This document shows positions 18,671 through 29,075 of a DNA stretch of 32,786 bases, piece after piece. The translations under genes and the position numbers were made by a program. Numbering within the stretch: the stretch's first letter is position 1; each line of letters starts with the position of its first letter. The stretch is from Basidiobolus meristosporus CBS 931.73 (taxonomy: Eukaryota > Basidiobolomycota > Basidiobolomycetes > Basidiobolales > Basidiobolaceae). Location: contig MCFE01000830.1 in NCBI GenBank assembly GCA_002104905.1, forward strand, positions 1-32,786, read 5' to 3'. The notes under the pieces are model-generated. The model saw only the letters and a list, made by a program, of their open reading frames with translations. It was not told the origin of the DNA and made no database searches.

Positions 18671-19790
18671 AGGATGTGCATTGACTGCAGAGCTCTCAGC
18701 TCAGTTACTGTACAGAGTAGGTACCCCATACCTTGATTGATGAGTTTTTGGTCCAACTCATTGTAGCTACCATTTTCAGCCAGAGTGATCTCATGATAGG
18801 ATACAACCAGATCAGGGTGAAACTAGAAGACATTCCTAGGACAGCATGCAGGATTGGTAAGGAGCATTAAGAGTACTTAGTTGTGAGTTTTGGGCTTATT
18901 AATGACCTTAACGTAAACAGTCTTCCAGGAATACTCAGAGAAGTTTCTGGTAATTACCTAGATGTAATATTGATTTACAGCAAGACAGAAGAGGACCACT
19001 TGGTGCACATGGAAAATGTCCTGAAGAAGCTAGGTGTGAACAAGCTATACCGCAAGCTAGCAAGGTTCTAATTCTTGAAGGTCATGCTGAATACCTGGGA
19101 CACAAAGCAACTAGCACAGGAGTGACCTTAGACTCCAAGAAGGTTAAAGTCATCAAGAATCTGAGGCAGCCCAATATCATATTGTAATCAGATCATTCCT
19201 TGCAATGGTTTCCTATTATTGGAGATTTGTCAAGTCCTTTGCAACAATTGCAGCCCATTTAATTGATATTCTCCAGAAAGACAGTATCATGAAATGGGAC
19301 ATAGGCTGTGAGACTGCCTTTCAGAAGCTCAGGAATGAACTTGCTAAGCTTCCAAGCTTAAGAATCCCAGACTTCAGTACAGAGTTTACTCTGTGCACAG
19401 ATACCTTAGACTATGCAATTGATAAATCACTGAGCTAAGAGCATGAGGGAAAGGACTACCCACTTGCTTTTGAGTTTAATCAACTGAACTCAGCTGAGCT
19501 AAGCTATCCAGTTCATGAGAAGGAAATGCTTGCTTTAACACACTGCTTGAAGACTTGGAGAAACTACATTAAAGGAGGAAAGTGTGCTGAGAAGACAGAA
19601 TACCCCTCACTTCAGAATATATTTATGCAGAAGGTAATCTCCAGAAGAACGACAAGATGGAGTAAATACACCTGGCAATTTGACTTGGAGATTATCTACT
19701 GTTCTGGGAAAAGCAACACACTTGCAGATGCCTTATTAAGACTAGATCAATTTGCACAACTCAACTTAGTGCATGAATCAGATTAGCATA
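18671..19790 (+). pseudogene. Gypsy copy 3 RT-RNase H (5' truncated)
   Basis: The sequence starts inside RT at MCIDCRALSSVTVQSRYPIP, directly after the copia B LTR. It continues with an eroded fingers/palm region, FGLINDL, and a palm box YLDVILIYSKTEEDH (about 18957-19000) in which the second catalytic Asp of YLDD is Val. [42 protein letters not shown] and RNase H LCTDTLDYAI follow, then HEKEMLALTHCLKTWRNYI and DLEIIYCSGKSNTLADALLRL. Several stops interrupt it. Compared with copy 2 it retains the palm-thumb segment that copy 2 has lost. Confidence 0.88.
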
Positions 19791-20990
19791 GCTATTGCCA
19801 AAGTACTTTGAGGAGCAATCCATTTGCAATGAAGTGGACAAGGTTATTAAGAAGATAATCCAGGATGAAGCCAGCAAGTTAGAAGTACAAGATAAAACAC
19901 TCTTACAAACTATTGATGGAAGCACAGTTGTTTATTGCCCTGATGTTGCTCACCTGTGTTTATTACATGAGCTACATAATGGATATGGACATCTTGGAAT
20001 TGTAGGAACCTACAGCCTTATGAAAGCCAGAGCATGGTGGCCAAGAATGAAACACAATGTTGAGAAGCTAGAGAAAGCATTCTCATAGGGCTAAATAAAA
20101 CAAGGCCAACCACAGAGAGTTGCTGTACTCTTTTCCTTGGAGCTTATGAATCCACTTGAGAGATGGGGAATTGACTTTACTGAAAGACTGCCAACCACCA
20201 AGAAAATGCAATCATTGAATCCTAGTAGCAACTGACCATGCCACCAAAAGACCAGTGGCTTAAGTTGTACCTGTAGACAGTGAGTAAGAAGTTGCAAATT
20301 TTATCTTCAAAGAGATTCTTATGCGGTCTAGATGCCCTGCAGAGACTTTATCCAATAGAGGAGCAAGTTTTAAGGCAAAGATATTGAATACTTACCTGGA
20401 AATGCAGCAGATCAAACACATGAAACCTTGGCATATCACCCTATAACTAATGTAGTCACTGAGCAGTTTAATGGATATGTTGGGAAAATGCTGACTAAGC
20501 ATGCAAATGGAGCTGTCTGTAGATAGGATGAGTATATTGACCAAGTACTTTTGGCATGCAGAGTTAGAGCATACAAAACCACCCAACAATGCCATTTTAC
20601 TTTGTGCATGGATGTGAACCAAGGATTCAAGGAGATCTTGCACAACCAAAGCTACAGACACCTTAGAAGATGAACTTAATCAGCCAAGTTGACACCAGCA
20701 GTTGGAACAAAGATGTTAAGAGGCACAGGCCAAAGTATCTTACAGTGCCTAAAAGATGATGCAAGGATTTGATAAGACTATATTTCCAGAGGTGTTGATA
20801 GTTGAGAACTTTGTTTTGCTGAGAATCAACATAGATGAGGTTAGAGCCACAATGGACAGGACCTTTCAAGATTATCAGATAATATCCACTTGCTACCTAC
20901 TAACTAGTGTGCATACATGATAATATCTAAGAAGATTTAGTTCATAGAGTCAGACTCAAGACTTGCTGACAAGCTTGTACCATTGAGACA
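19791..20990 (+). pseudogene. Gypsy copy 3 integrase
   Basis: The zinc-domain histidines are present (LHELHNGYGHLGIVGTY; about 19965-20010), but the Cys-x-x-Cys is lost after EKLEKAFS. The core is readable in mixed frames as WGIDFTERLPTTK, then ATDHATKRPVA, TLSNRGASF, then TEQFNGYVGKMLTKHANGAV. The second catalytic Asp is Asn (codon 20354-20356, TCC AAT), as in the other two copies. The C-terminus is decayed up to the polypurine tract. No chromodomain is visible. Confidence 0.85.
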
Positions 20991-21034
20991 CTGGTATCAC
21001 AAGAAATAAAATTCAGGAGAACTCTCTCAACTTT

Positions 21035-21046
21035 AGTAGGGGAGTG
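21035..21046 (+). promoter_or_regulatory. Gypsy copy 3 polypurine tract
   Basis: AGTAGGGGAGTG abuts the LTR start TGCTATGATA. The equivalent in copy 2 is AGCAGGGGAGAA before TGTTATGATC, so one purine has been lost here. Confidence 0.75.
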
Positions 21047-21414
21047 TGCTATGATATACAGCCTGAATGCTTAACTTTGATCAGATTTTGTCAAATTAAT
21101 TAGTTATATGCTTAGCCTATCTGTGTATCAGTGTTATATACCGGATCAGTTGTCTTAGTCAGGAGATGAGTCATCAGATCCTGATCATACAGAAACAGAT
21201 ATATTCTAGTATATTATAATTTGGTATTCATAATGCAATCAAATGAGTCATCAGCCATAACCTGCATTTGGAAGTACAGTTGGTCAGTAACTGATCTGGC
21301 AAATATATTTAGGGAGCTGCGGAAACCTCAGTCAGAATCAGGTTAAGTTTTAGTAAGTGCAATGTTAGATAAACTCTCTATTCCTCTACAACTCTGGTAT
21401 CAAGACTTGTAACA
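21047..21414 (+). repeat. Gypsy copy 3, 3' LTR
   Basis: This LTR is 368 bp, TGCTATGATATACAG...CAAGACTTGTAACA, aligning along its length with 28707-29075. The conserved blocks are AATGCAATCAAATGAGTCATCAGCC and the promoter-proximal GGAGCTGC. The TATATAAGG box of copy 2 reads TATATTTAGG here. Outer flank is CCTCA. Confidence 0.92.
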
Positions 21415-22291
21415 CCTCAACTTAAGGAGCCACGGTGATTTTAAGTCAGTTTCTGGCTCAAATTCTTAATGTATTGCATGATATACTAATAGATTAAAGG
21501 GACTTCTGAGAGTAATACATAGAGGACAAATTAAGGCACCGTTTCAAAGGCATTAGACACAGGGTAAGCTATTTTCTTGATGAATCAGAAGGTGAGCCTT
21601 GAGGGGAAGAATTCAGACCACAGGCAACCACATCTGGATCACCCCACTTGCTTTACTCATTTCCTTACCATCCCTTACAATGCTAATATACCAGCACACA
21701 TCAGTTCAGTATACACCAGCACACTTTGCAGGAGCACCATACACCAAGCTTACACATGTTGAGTCCATGTCTGAGGCTCAGAGTAAAAATACCAGAGCTT
21801 ACTAAGTGCCTTAACACCTGGTAGTCAGCATATTACTTCTGGTGAACTAATCACTAATGACTCACTGGAAGAGCCTTCACTACAGGAGCCATTGGCAAGT
21901 GAAAGAATCTGTCAGCATGTGGCACTTCAGGCCAGTTCTGCAATATCAACTGGGGCAATTCAGGGCTTCCAAGCAACTGTACTACAATTATCAACCATGA
22001 GGCAAAAAAACTGACTTCTGTACAAAGGTAGTCAAGATGATAGTCAACTATAAAGTAGTGTAGGTGTGCAATGTAAATCACTGCCAATTGCTTCAGTAGT
22101 AGTCCCTGTCAGAGTATACCTAGGAGAAGTTGATGAGAATGAGTTGAACTGCAATCATTTGTAATGATCTAAACAACACACTTTTTTGTAATTCAAATGA
22201 AGCCATCACTGACTAGGGGTCAGTATATTTCTGGCATAAATAATATCAAGGATATCTCAGATTTGAGACAGAACCTCTCTATATAGACACC
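21415..22291. other. Unclassified, no gene seen
   Basis: This is low-CpG sequence with short open stretches rich in Ser, Thr and Gln on the plus strand (21577-21805, then an EPSLQEPLASERICQHVALQA-like stretch near 21865-21930). It could be gag or capsid remnant of a retroelement, but no knuckle or other motif supports that. Confidence 0.3.
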
Positions 22292-22327
22292 CTGCATTGA
22301 TATATGTTATGTATAACATCAATGCAG
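22292..22327. repeat. Nested perfect hairpin
   Basis: CTGCATTGAT and ATCAATGCAG are exact 10-bp inverted arms. Inside them GTTAT and ATAAC form a second perfect 5-bp stem around a 2-nt loop. It might be a pair of transposon ends brought together or an RNA hairpin. No terminator function is implied in this eukaryotic context. Confidence 0.7.
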
Positions 22328-24979
22328 CTATTTGACCTGTTATTTACCTTCCTGATTGGTTGCATACTCTCTATTACTACTTGTGCAACCACTGAACTCA
22401 GAAATTCACAAACCCAAAAAGCTAAATGGGCTATTCAATGGCAAATCAAGTAGCTTGCATATCAGTCAATGAGGCAAGTAGAGGCTTGTAGCTTCAAAAT
22501 ACTTTTAGACCAGTCAGCTACTGACATACTGCTCAATCAAAGTCATGGTAGCCAGAATGGTCAGTAACAGTGTAGTTAATAGTGTGATATGCATTTATTT
22601 GCCGTTGCATCAAAGTAACATGTTCAAATACCATACTTTACCTATCCCAATAGCAGTGTACAAATGCACATGTGATTCTATATTACAAGTTGGCATATTC
22701 ATCCATATCAACCTCATTATGTTAGAATTTGCAATAATGTGCAAGATTTTCCCATATGGTGCAGAATTATCCAGCGGCAATCCTGCAAATTGATACCCAC
22801 AACATCACATCCTAGTGTTCTGTTCTAAATGGCTTCAGAAGGCTACTTCAACAAATACATATCCAGTTCATGTACTGTATGAATTATAATTTGGTCCTGC
22901 AGGTGGATCCAATCTGACTCAGCCATCAGGGTCCCACAAGGAGCCTGTCATGGTGACAGCAGCTTGGAATTACTGTCCTTCCATAAACTGGTATGATGGT
23001 ATTGTAACGGTGTTTTGCTAGTTTTACTGCCAAATAACGTATAATACTTGATGGTGTTTTGCAATCTTTGGACAAGAATTAGATAGAACTTTGACAGTCT
23101 GAATGGCTCTTTATTTGTTTGAGCAGACCTAGCTGGCCAGTACCCCTAACTGCCTTATATGGCAATAAACTTGAAGGTGTTCTGAAGGCAACATTGCTCA
23201 CCTGTACTAACATTATATTGGCAGTATGAAGCCCTACAGATCATTTTGTATATTGCTAACATGCTAATGCACCAAGTGGTATTTTCTTTTCTACCTCCCC
23301 TTGTGCCATGCATATATTCCACTGTAGGATCACCCCTCTATACTTGCTGACCTACTACTACCTTGGGTATTTTACATTTAGTTTAAATCAAGAAAGCTAT
23401 GCATCCTGGGAAAGACCAGTACATATGCACACACCTGCTGGAATTAAAACACCTATATCATCTCAACTTTGCGGCTTTTTTAGTGTAATACTTGTAAAGC
23501 TCCCGTAAACCTTGTATTGCTGGCAACACATACATCTTGCAAACATATTCTTGGTTGCTGTCAGTTTAGCTGTATATTCCACCTGAAAACCCACAAACAG
23601 CTTCTTGATATTTAACTAATATTTTACTTCTCCCTGCTGTTTTCTAGCTCCTCTTATAGTTATGCTCTGGCTCTTGTTTGTATTAATTCTTATTTGAATG
23701 ATATACCCCTTGACCTGCAATCAGGAGGAACCCAATATTCTTTGGTAAGTAATTTCTAATAAAAATCAGTTGCTTGTTGTGCCCAACACAACTTTGCATT
23801 ACTTAACTGATAACCCACACATTGGGGCAGCTTAGCATCTCAACACCCAAGGAATTAGTGTCTCCATGTGCACAGCTGTCCCTAGTATTTTGCAAATGTT
23901 CCTGGCTGTCTAACATGTGCCAACTCTTTACATTCCTAACAGACCTGAAGGTTATACCCTTAATAAGATTGGAATATGTTAATAACTGCAACTTGACTTG
24001 TCTTCCTAGCTTGGCCTAATATTCTCAACACACCATCATAATGGAGTAGACAATAGTTACAGTTGTAGCAGAGATCCAGGCGTTAATCTCCATGCTTCTA
24101 GTATAACCAGGCAAATCTTGTTACAAACTCCAGGCTAAAGCTGTAGATGTCTCAAGTTGGCATTGGTAATCCACCTCTAGACAAATATTTCTACAATGTC
24201 ATCTTATGTTTTCTAATGCTCTCAATATATTCCTAATAGAAATTGCTTCAGAAGGCCTCTTTAAAACGTATATATCCAGTTCATGCAGTTCTTTCATTTG
24301 TAATGTTGCATATGCATATGAATATTGATTGGAGCCCATGAGAAGTTTTGGTAGCAGAAACTCTGTAATATCTTGCCAATCCTACCAGATTTATGCAGTA
24401 TCTCAAAGAGCTCATTCAGCTTGAAATGCCTTATGTACAACTTAGTCATTGATATAGGAATACTTTCAAAAGCAAACACATTGCTCCCAGTGGAAAGCTT
24501 TTGCTCCAAAAGATACCTGCTTTCTTAAGTATCTCTGGCTTCTGCCTAATTCTATATTCCAGCTAATAGCCTAAAGCTTACTGACTTTGCTGCAATTACC
24601 CGCTGACTTCTGTATGTTCCCTCTGTGGGAAGATAATTTTTTTGGTGCTGGTAAATAATTGGAAGTATTGTATGTCAGTTAAGGGAAAACTCTCTGGATC
24701 TCACATATTTCACAGCAATACCATCCATTGTGCCCAGAAAAGTTAGCTATCTTGCTGATAGATGGTATCACCAATGTAGAAAATAGTACGTACTTTTATA
24801 TGATGTCTATTTGGTGGCATCCTGCTGGAAAGATTACAAAATTCATCCAGCAATGTGTACTAGTAGTCATCCAGGTTGGATGATGCTTTGGGCCTAGATA
24901 CCAGTGACACTATCAGATTTCTGTTGTGATACTGATACTTTAAGATAAAACACTATTGAATCATCTGGCAGAACAAGTC
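22328..24979. other. Unclassified region with protein-like patches and possible splice sites
   Basis: No retroelement motif is visible. Patches on the plus strand read like protein, including SYASWERPVHMHTPAGIKTP (about 23395-23455), the candidate exon at 23648-23744, TPKELVSPCAQLSLVF (23845-23890) and MQYLKELIQLEMPYVQL (about 24395-24445). TTTTCTAG and GTAAGTA style signals lie between some of them. A 40-50 bp block (GCTTCAGAAGGC...ATATCCAGTTCATG) occurs at both 22827-22880 and 24246-24290. A GACTTG-family end lies at 24971-24979 (GAACAAGTC). This may be the remains of an intron-containing gene or transposase; the family is not recognised. Confidence 0.3.
23648..23744 (+). other. Candidate exon of a decayed spliced gene
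   Basis: The segment is preceded by a polypyrimidine-rich acceptor ending TTTTCTAG (23640-23647), with a TTTAACTAAT branch-like site about 30 bp upstream. It is followed by a donor GTAAGT (23745-23750). One frame is open throughout for 32 codons, containing YALALVCINSYLNDIPLDLQ. An upstream open patch ends at a possible donor after ILVKLP (about 23504). The protein is not recognised, and chance cannot be excluded. Confidence 0.3.
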
Positions 24980-25429
24980 TATTATCCCAGGCTCAAGCAC
25001 GCAATTGTATTATCAACAAGCATTGGTATGCTAAGAAAGTATCTCAAGAATAGCAGAACTATCAAAGGAAAAGAAGTCAAAAAACCATAAGATTGCAGAG
25101 TGCTTGCAAAGACAAGAAGGCAAAGATGGCTGCACTAGCTCAGCACTCATCAAGGAGAATGCAACATACCCTACAGGAAGCCCTTTGTCATAGTTGTAGT
25201 GAGGGACTTGACAGTGATAGAACCTGCAGCTTTCTTAGGAGCTCATTACAAGCAGCACTGATAGCTCCAAGCAAGCAGCAAAGAAACCTCAAGCAGCCAG
25301 GAGAGTGCCAGCAAGGAACAAGCAGGCAAAAACAAATTCACCAGTGCCATATTTATTCAGGAGGGAGTAGTGTACAATACAAGAGGCAAGAATGGAAGAA
25401 TGCTATGCAACAAATTCTGGCCCAGTAAG
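24980..25429 (+). other. Unclassified, transposon-like C-terminal tail (Lys/Ala-rich)
   Basis: The sequence begins with the block shared with 9041-9126. It then carries basic, Lys/Gln/Ala-rich translation such as SKQAAKKPQAARRVPARNKQ in one frame (25265-25330), with stops nearby. Such tails occur at the ends of some transposases, but no catalytic motif is visible. Gypsy copy 2 homology begins at about 25430 directly afterwards, so this is the sequence into which its 5' end is truncated. Confidence 0.35.
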
Positions 25430-26533
25430 CAACAGATACTCCAGATCCTTAGCCAGCAGCAACAAGTAATGACTACCATTGCTCAAAGCCAGCAAGACCC
25501 TGTCAAGAGCAACTTTAGTGTGAAGGTCAACCAATTGAAATAGACGCTATGCAAAAGAATCCTACCTCCAAAGAATGTAAGAAGAAACAACTTTGCTTCA
25601 ATTGCCACCAGCAGGGACATATTGCAAAGTACTGCCCTCAGAGAAGAAATGGACACCAGCCATCAAGAACCTTTAACCATATTGAGGCCATGGAGCATAG
25701 TAACATGGAGGATGAACTTGAAGAAGCCTCAGAACTCACCTTCCATATGACAGAAGAATACCTATCCCAGATGACCTCAAACTCAGGAAAGCTATTATAC
25801 TTGGATATAGTAATCAATGGAGTACCTGCCAAGATCATGATTGACTCAGGAGCATTGCAAGAGTACATGTCAGAGTAATTTGCTTCAAAAGCTGGAATCA
25901 ACTTGGAACCCACCAAATCAACTTCAGTCTCAACAGCTGATTAGAACTCTCACATAATCAACCATATTACTCAGCCAGTAAGGATGAAGGTCAGTTACTA
26001 TGAAGAAGAGCTACAGGCCTATATATTTGGGAACTGCAAGCTTGACCTTGTACTTGGGAAAACCTGGCTATTTTGTTGTAATCCATCAATCAACTGGAGA
26101 ACCCATGCTACTCAGAGCCAGAAGGACAACAAGACCTTTGAGCTATTACCTGCCAGACTGGATTTTAACTTGGTCAGTTCCAGTGTGTGTGAAACAAGTG
26201 AACTTAGCAAGACACAGTTCTGTAGAGCACTAAGTAAAGGCACCCAGATGTTCCTCATGGCAGTATTACCGGAGGACTCCTCTACTCCAGTACCCCGGAA
26301 GGCCCAGACTCTTTTGAAGGGGTATTCAGACGTATTTCCAGAAGAGCTTGTAAGCCTACCTCCAGTCATAGACGTGGATCATGCCATTGAAACAGGAGAT
26401 AGCCCTCCAGTGAGTAAGACACCTTACAAAATGAGTCCATTGGAGTTGGAAGAGATGAAGAGACAAATAGATCAGTTACTGGAGCAAGGAGGTATCAGAC
26501 CCAGCAAGTTACCTCGGGGAGCACCAGTACTGT
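25430..26533 (+). pseudogene. Gypsy copy 2 gag C-terminus, protease and RT approach
   Basis: A Gln-rich gag end (LSQQQQVMTTIAQSQQDPVK) leads, after a frameshift, to a CCHC knuckle LCFNCHQQGHIAKYCP (25590-25638) that binds genomic RNA. The protease AKIMIDSGALQEYMSE (about 25825-25875) keeps the Asp-Ser-Gly triad but is followed by a stop. A further open frame (25984-26535) carries FGNCKLDLVLGKTWLFCC, LLKGYSDVFPEELVSLPPV and SPPVSKTPYKMSPLELEEMK, the RT approach. It ends in a one-base frameshift at about 26535. Most of gag and the whole 5' LTR are absent. Confidence 0.88.
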
Positions 26534-26868
26534 GTGAAGAAGAAGGATGGAACACTTAGGATTTGCATTGACTACAGAGCCCTCAACTCAGTTACCGTGA
26601 AGAATAAGTACCCCATACCTTGGATTGATGAGCTCTTGGACCAACTCAATGGAGCCACTATTTTCAGCAAGATTGACCTCATGTCAGGATGCAACCAGAT
26701 TAGGGTGAAGCCAGAAGACATCCCTAAGACAGCATTCAGGACCAGATATGGACATTACAAGTACTTAGTCATGAGTTTTGGCCTCACCAATGCCCCTGCA
26801 ACATTCATGACCCTGATGCAGACTGTCTTCCAGGAGTACTTAGACAAGTGTGTCATAATCCTATTATT
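26534..26868 (+). pseudogene. Gypsy copy 2 reverse transcriptase, palm deleted
   Basis: An excellent gypsy RT start: [60 protein letters not shown], then [20 protein letters not shown] and CVII. At about 26865 the sequence jumps directly to the tether that in other copies reads YYWRFVKSF. About 260 bp are missing, including the YLDD catalytic box and the thumb. The remaining frame shifts across the junction. The copy was therefore dead even without its point mutations. Confidence 0.92.
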
Positions 26869-27592
26869 GGAGATTTGTCAAGTCCTTTGCAAGTACTGCA
26901 GCCCCTTTAACTGATATCCTCAAGAATGACAATACCTACAAGTGGGACACAGCTTGTGAAACTGCCTTCCAGACTCTCTGAAATGAACTTGCTAAGCTGC
27001 CAAGCTTAAGTATACCTGACTCCAGAAAAGAGTTTACTCTGTGCACAGATACTTCAAATTATGCAATTTGTGGAGTGTTGAGCCAAGAACACAAGGGAAA
27101 GCACTACCTAGTTGCCTTAGAATCCAAGAATCTGTACTCAGCAGAACAAAACTACCCAGTGCATGAGAAGGAATTGCTTGCTATAGTACACAGTGTGAAG
27201 ACATGGAGATGCTATACTGAAGGAGTCAAGTGCACTGTAAAGACCAATCATGCCTCCCTCAAGTATATATTTACTCAGAAGGTACTCTCTAGAAGAATGA
27301 CAAGATGGAGTGAATACATTCAGCAATTTGACTTGGAGATTCTCTATTGCCCTGGTAAAGCAACATGGTTGCTGATGCCTTATCAAGATTAGATCAAGTT
27401 GCACAACTCAACTTGGTGCAGGAATCAGATTGGCCTAGCCTATTACCAAAGTACTTGGAGGACCAAGCCATTCCTAATGTGGTGGATGAAGATATTAAAA
27501 AGATAATCTGGGATGAAGCCAGCAAATTTGTAGTACAGGTTGAAATAATCTACCAAAATGTTGATGTAAGCCCTATTGCCTATTGCCCTTAG
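26869..27592 (+). pseudogene. Gypsy copy 2 RNase H and linker
   Basis: After the deletion junction come tether remnants, then RNase H: LCTDTSNYAICGVLSQEHKG, LYSAEQNYPVHEKELLAIVH, SVKTWRCYTEGVKCTVKTNH and RRMTRWSEYIQQFDLEILYC. A frameshift at the GK-(N)VVADALSR motif follows (27355-27395). Next is the usual linker AQLNLVQESDWPSLLPKYLE to the integrase, ending in a stop at about 27592. The RNase H aspartate of the TDAS-like motif is present (CTDTS). Confidence 0.88.
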
Positions 27593-28651
27593 GTTTCTTT
27601 CCTGGATTTAATTCATAAGCTATACAATGGATATGGATATCTTGGAACTGAAGGAACCTATAGCCTTGTGAAAGCCACAGTATGGTGGCCCAGAATGAAA
27701 CATGACATCGAGAAGCTAGTAAAAACATGCCCAAATTGCCAAATTAACCAAGGCCAACCACAGAGAATTGCTGAACTCTTTCCCGTGGAGCCTGTGAGAC
27801 CATTTGAAAGACAGGGCATTGACTTCATTGGAAGACTGCCAACTACCAGGATATGCAACCATTGGATCCTAGTAGCAATTGACCATGCCACCAAATGGCC
27901 AGTGGCTAAAGCTGTGCCTATTGCCAGTGAAAAAGAAGTTGCATATTTCATCTACCATGAGATCCTTATGAAGTTTGGATGCCCTGTAGATATTCTATCC
28001 AATAGAGGTGCAAACTTTATGGCAAAGACTTTGGAAGCTTCCCTGGAAATGCAGCAGATCAAACACTTGAAAACCTTGGCATATCACCCCAGAACTAATG
28101 GAGTCACTGAACATTTTAATGGATTATTTGGAAAAATGCTGACCAATTATGCAAATGGATTTGTCAGTAGATGGGATGAGTATATAAACCAAGCACTCTT
28201 TGCATGCAGAGTCAGAGTACACAACACCACCCAGCAATTGCCATTTTACTTAGTGTATGGATGTGAACCAAGGATTACAGGAGATTTCACAAAACCAAGG
28301 CTTACATACACCTTAGAAGATGAACTCAGTCAGCCAAGTAGACACCAGCAACTGGAGCAAAGACATCAAGAGGCACAGACCAAAGTATTTCAAAGTGCAG
28401 AAAAGATGAAGCAGAGATTTGATAAGACTATAGCACCAGAAGCATTGACAGTTGGGAACTTTGTATTGCTAAGAAACAACAATTGGAAGAAGTTTGAGCC
28501 ACAATGGGCAGGACCATTCAAGATCATCAGAGAATGTCTATTTGCAACTTACCAACTAGTGGACAAACAAGGCAATATCTGGGAAGACTTAGTGCATAGG
28601 GACAGACTCAAGCTTGCAAGACTTGCTGATAAAACTGAACCATCAAGATAG
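27593..28651 (+). pseudogene. Gypsy copy 2 integrase, longest surviving frame
   Basis: An open frame of 327 codons (27668-28651) covers most of a Ty3/gypsy integrase. The upstream zinc-domain histidines read YNGYGYLG, both His changed to Tyr, while CPNCQINQ is kept. Core: DFIGRLPTTR, LVAIDHATKWPVAKAV (first Asp), then ILSNRGANFMAKTL, where the second catalytic Asp is Asn (28001-28003). The Glu lies in YHPRTNGVTEHFNGL. Next come FACRVRVHNTTQQLPFYLVY and the C-terminal NWKKFEPQWAGPFKIIREC with NIWEDLVHRDRLKLARLADK, with no chromodomain. The style resembles elements of early-diverging fungi. The protein could not catalyse integration. Confidence 0.93.
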
Positions 28652-28694
28652 TGGCATCACAAGAAAAGAGATTCAGGAGAACCCTCTCTACTTT

Positions 28695-28706
28695 AGCAGG
28701 GGAGAA
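28695..28706 (+). promoter_or_regulatory. Gypsy copy 2 polypurine tract
   Basis: AGCAGGGGAGAA immediately precedes the LTR start TGTTATGATCTG, the primer position for plus-strand synthesis. Confidence 0.85.
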
Positions 28707-29075
28707 TGTTATGATCTGCCACTTGAATGTTTAAGTTAGATCAGTTTTTAGTCAAATCAATTAGTTGTATGTTTAGGTTATCAGTATATCAGTATTATCT
28801 ATCAAATTAGTAGCATTAGTCAGCAAATAAACCAGCAGATCCTTATCAGTCAGAAATAGATATATTAGGTAGGATCTTATTGGGTGATGATAATGCAATC
28901 AAATGAGTCATCAGCCACAGCCTACATTAGGAAATACAATTAGTGAGCAATTGATCTGGCAAAATGTATATAAGGAGCTGCTGGAATCTCAATAATGATC
29001 AGTTCAAGAATTAGTGAATACAATACTAACTAAACTCCCTATTGCTCTACAACTCTTATACCAAGACTTGTAACA
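28707..29075 (+). repeat. Gypsy copy 2, 3' LTR
   Basis: The best-preserved gypsy LTR here, 369 bp, TGTTATGATCTGCC...CAAGACTTGTAACA. It has the promoter block ATGTATATAAGGAGCTGC. Homologues lie at 21047-21414 and, in part, at 9908-10019. The outer flank is AAAGT (29076-29080). The matching 5' side is absent, because the element is truncated at about 25430. Confidence 0.93.

Noticed and set aside
18666-18675. TSD for the copia B element between 15924 and 18670
   Set aside because: The flanks (TATAG before, GGATG after) do not match, and both sides are truncated elements, so no simple insertion can be inferred.
25638-25916. Minus-strand open frame opposite gypsy copy 2
   Set aside because: It is the antisense shadow of the gag-protease coding strand, whose knuckle and DSG motifs define the true direction.
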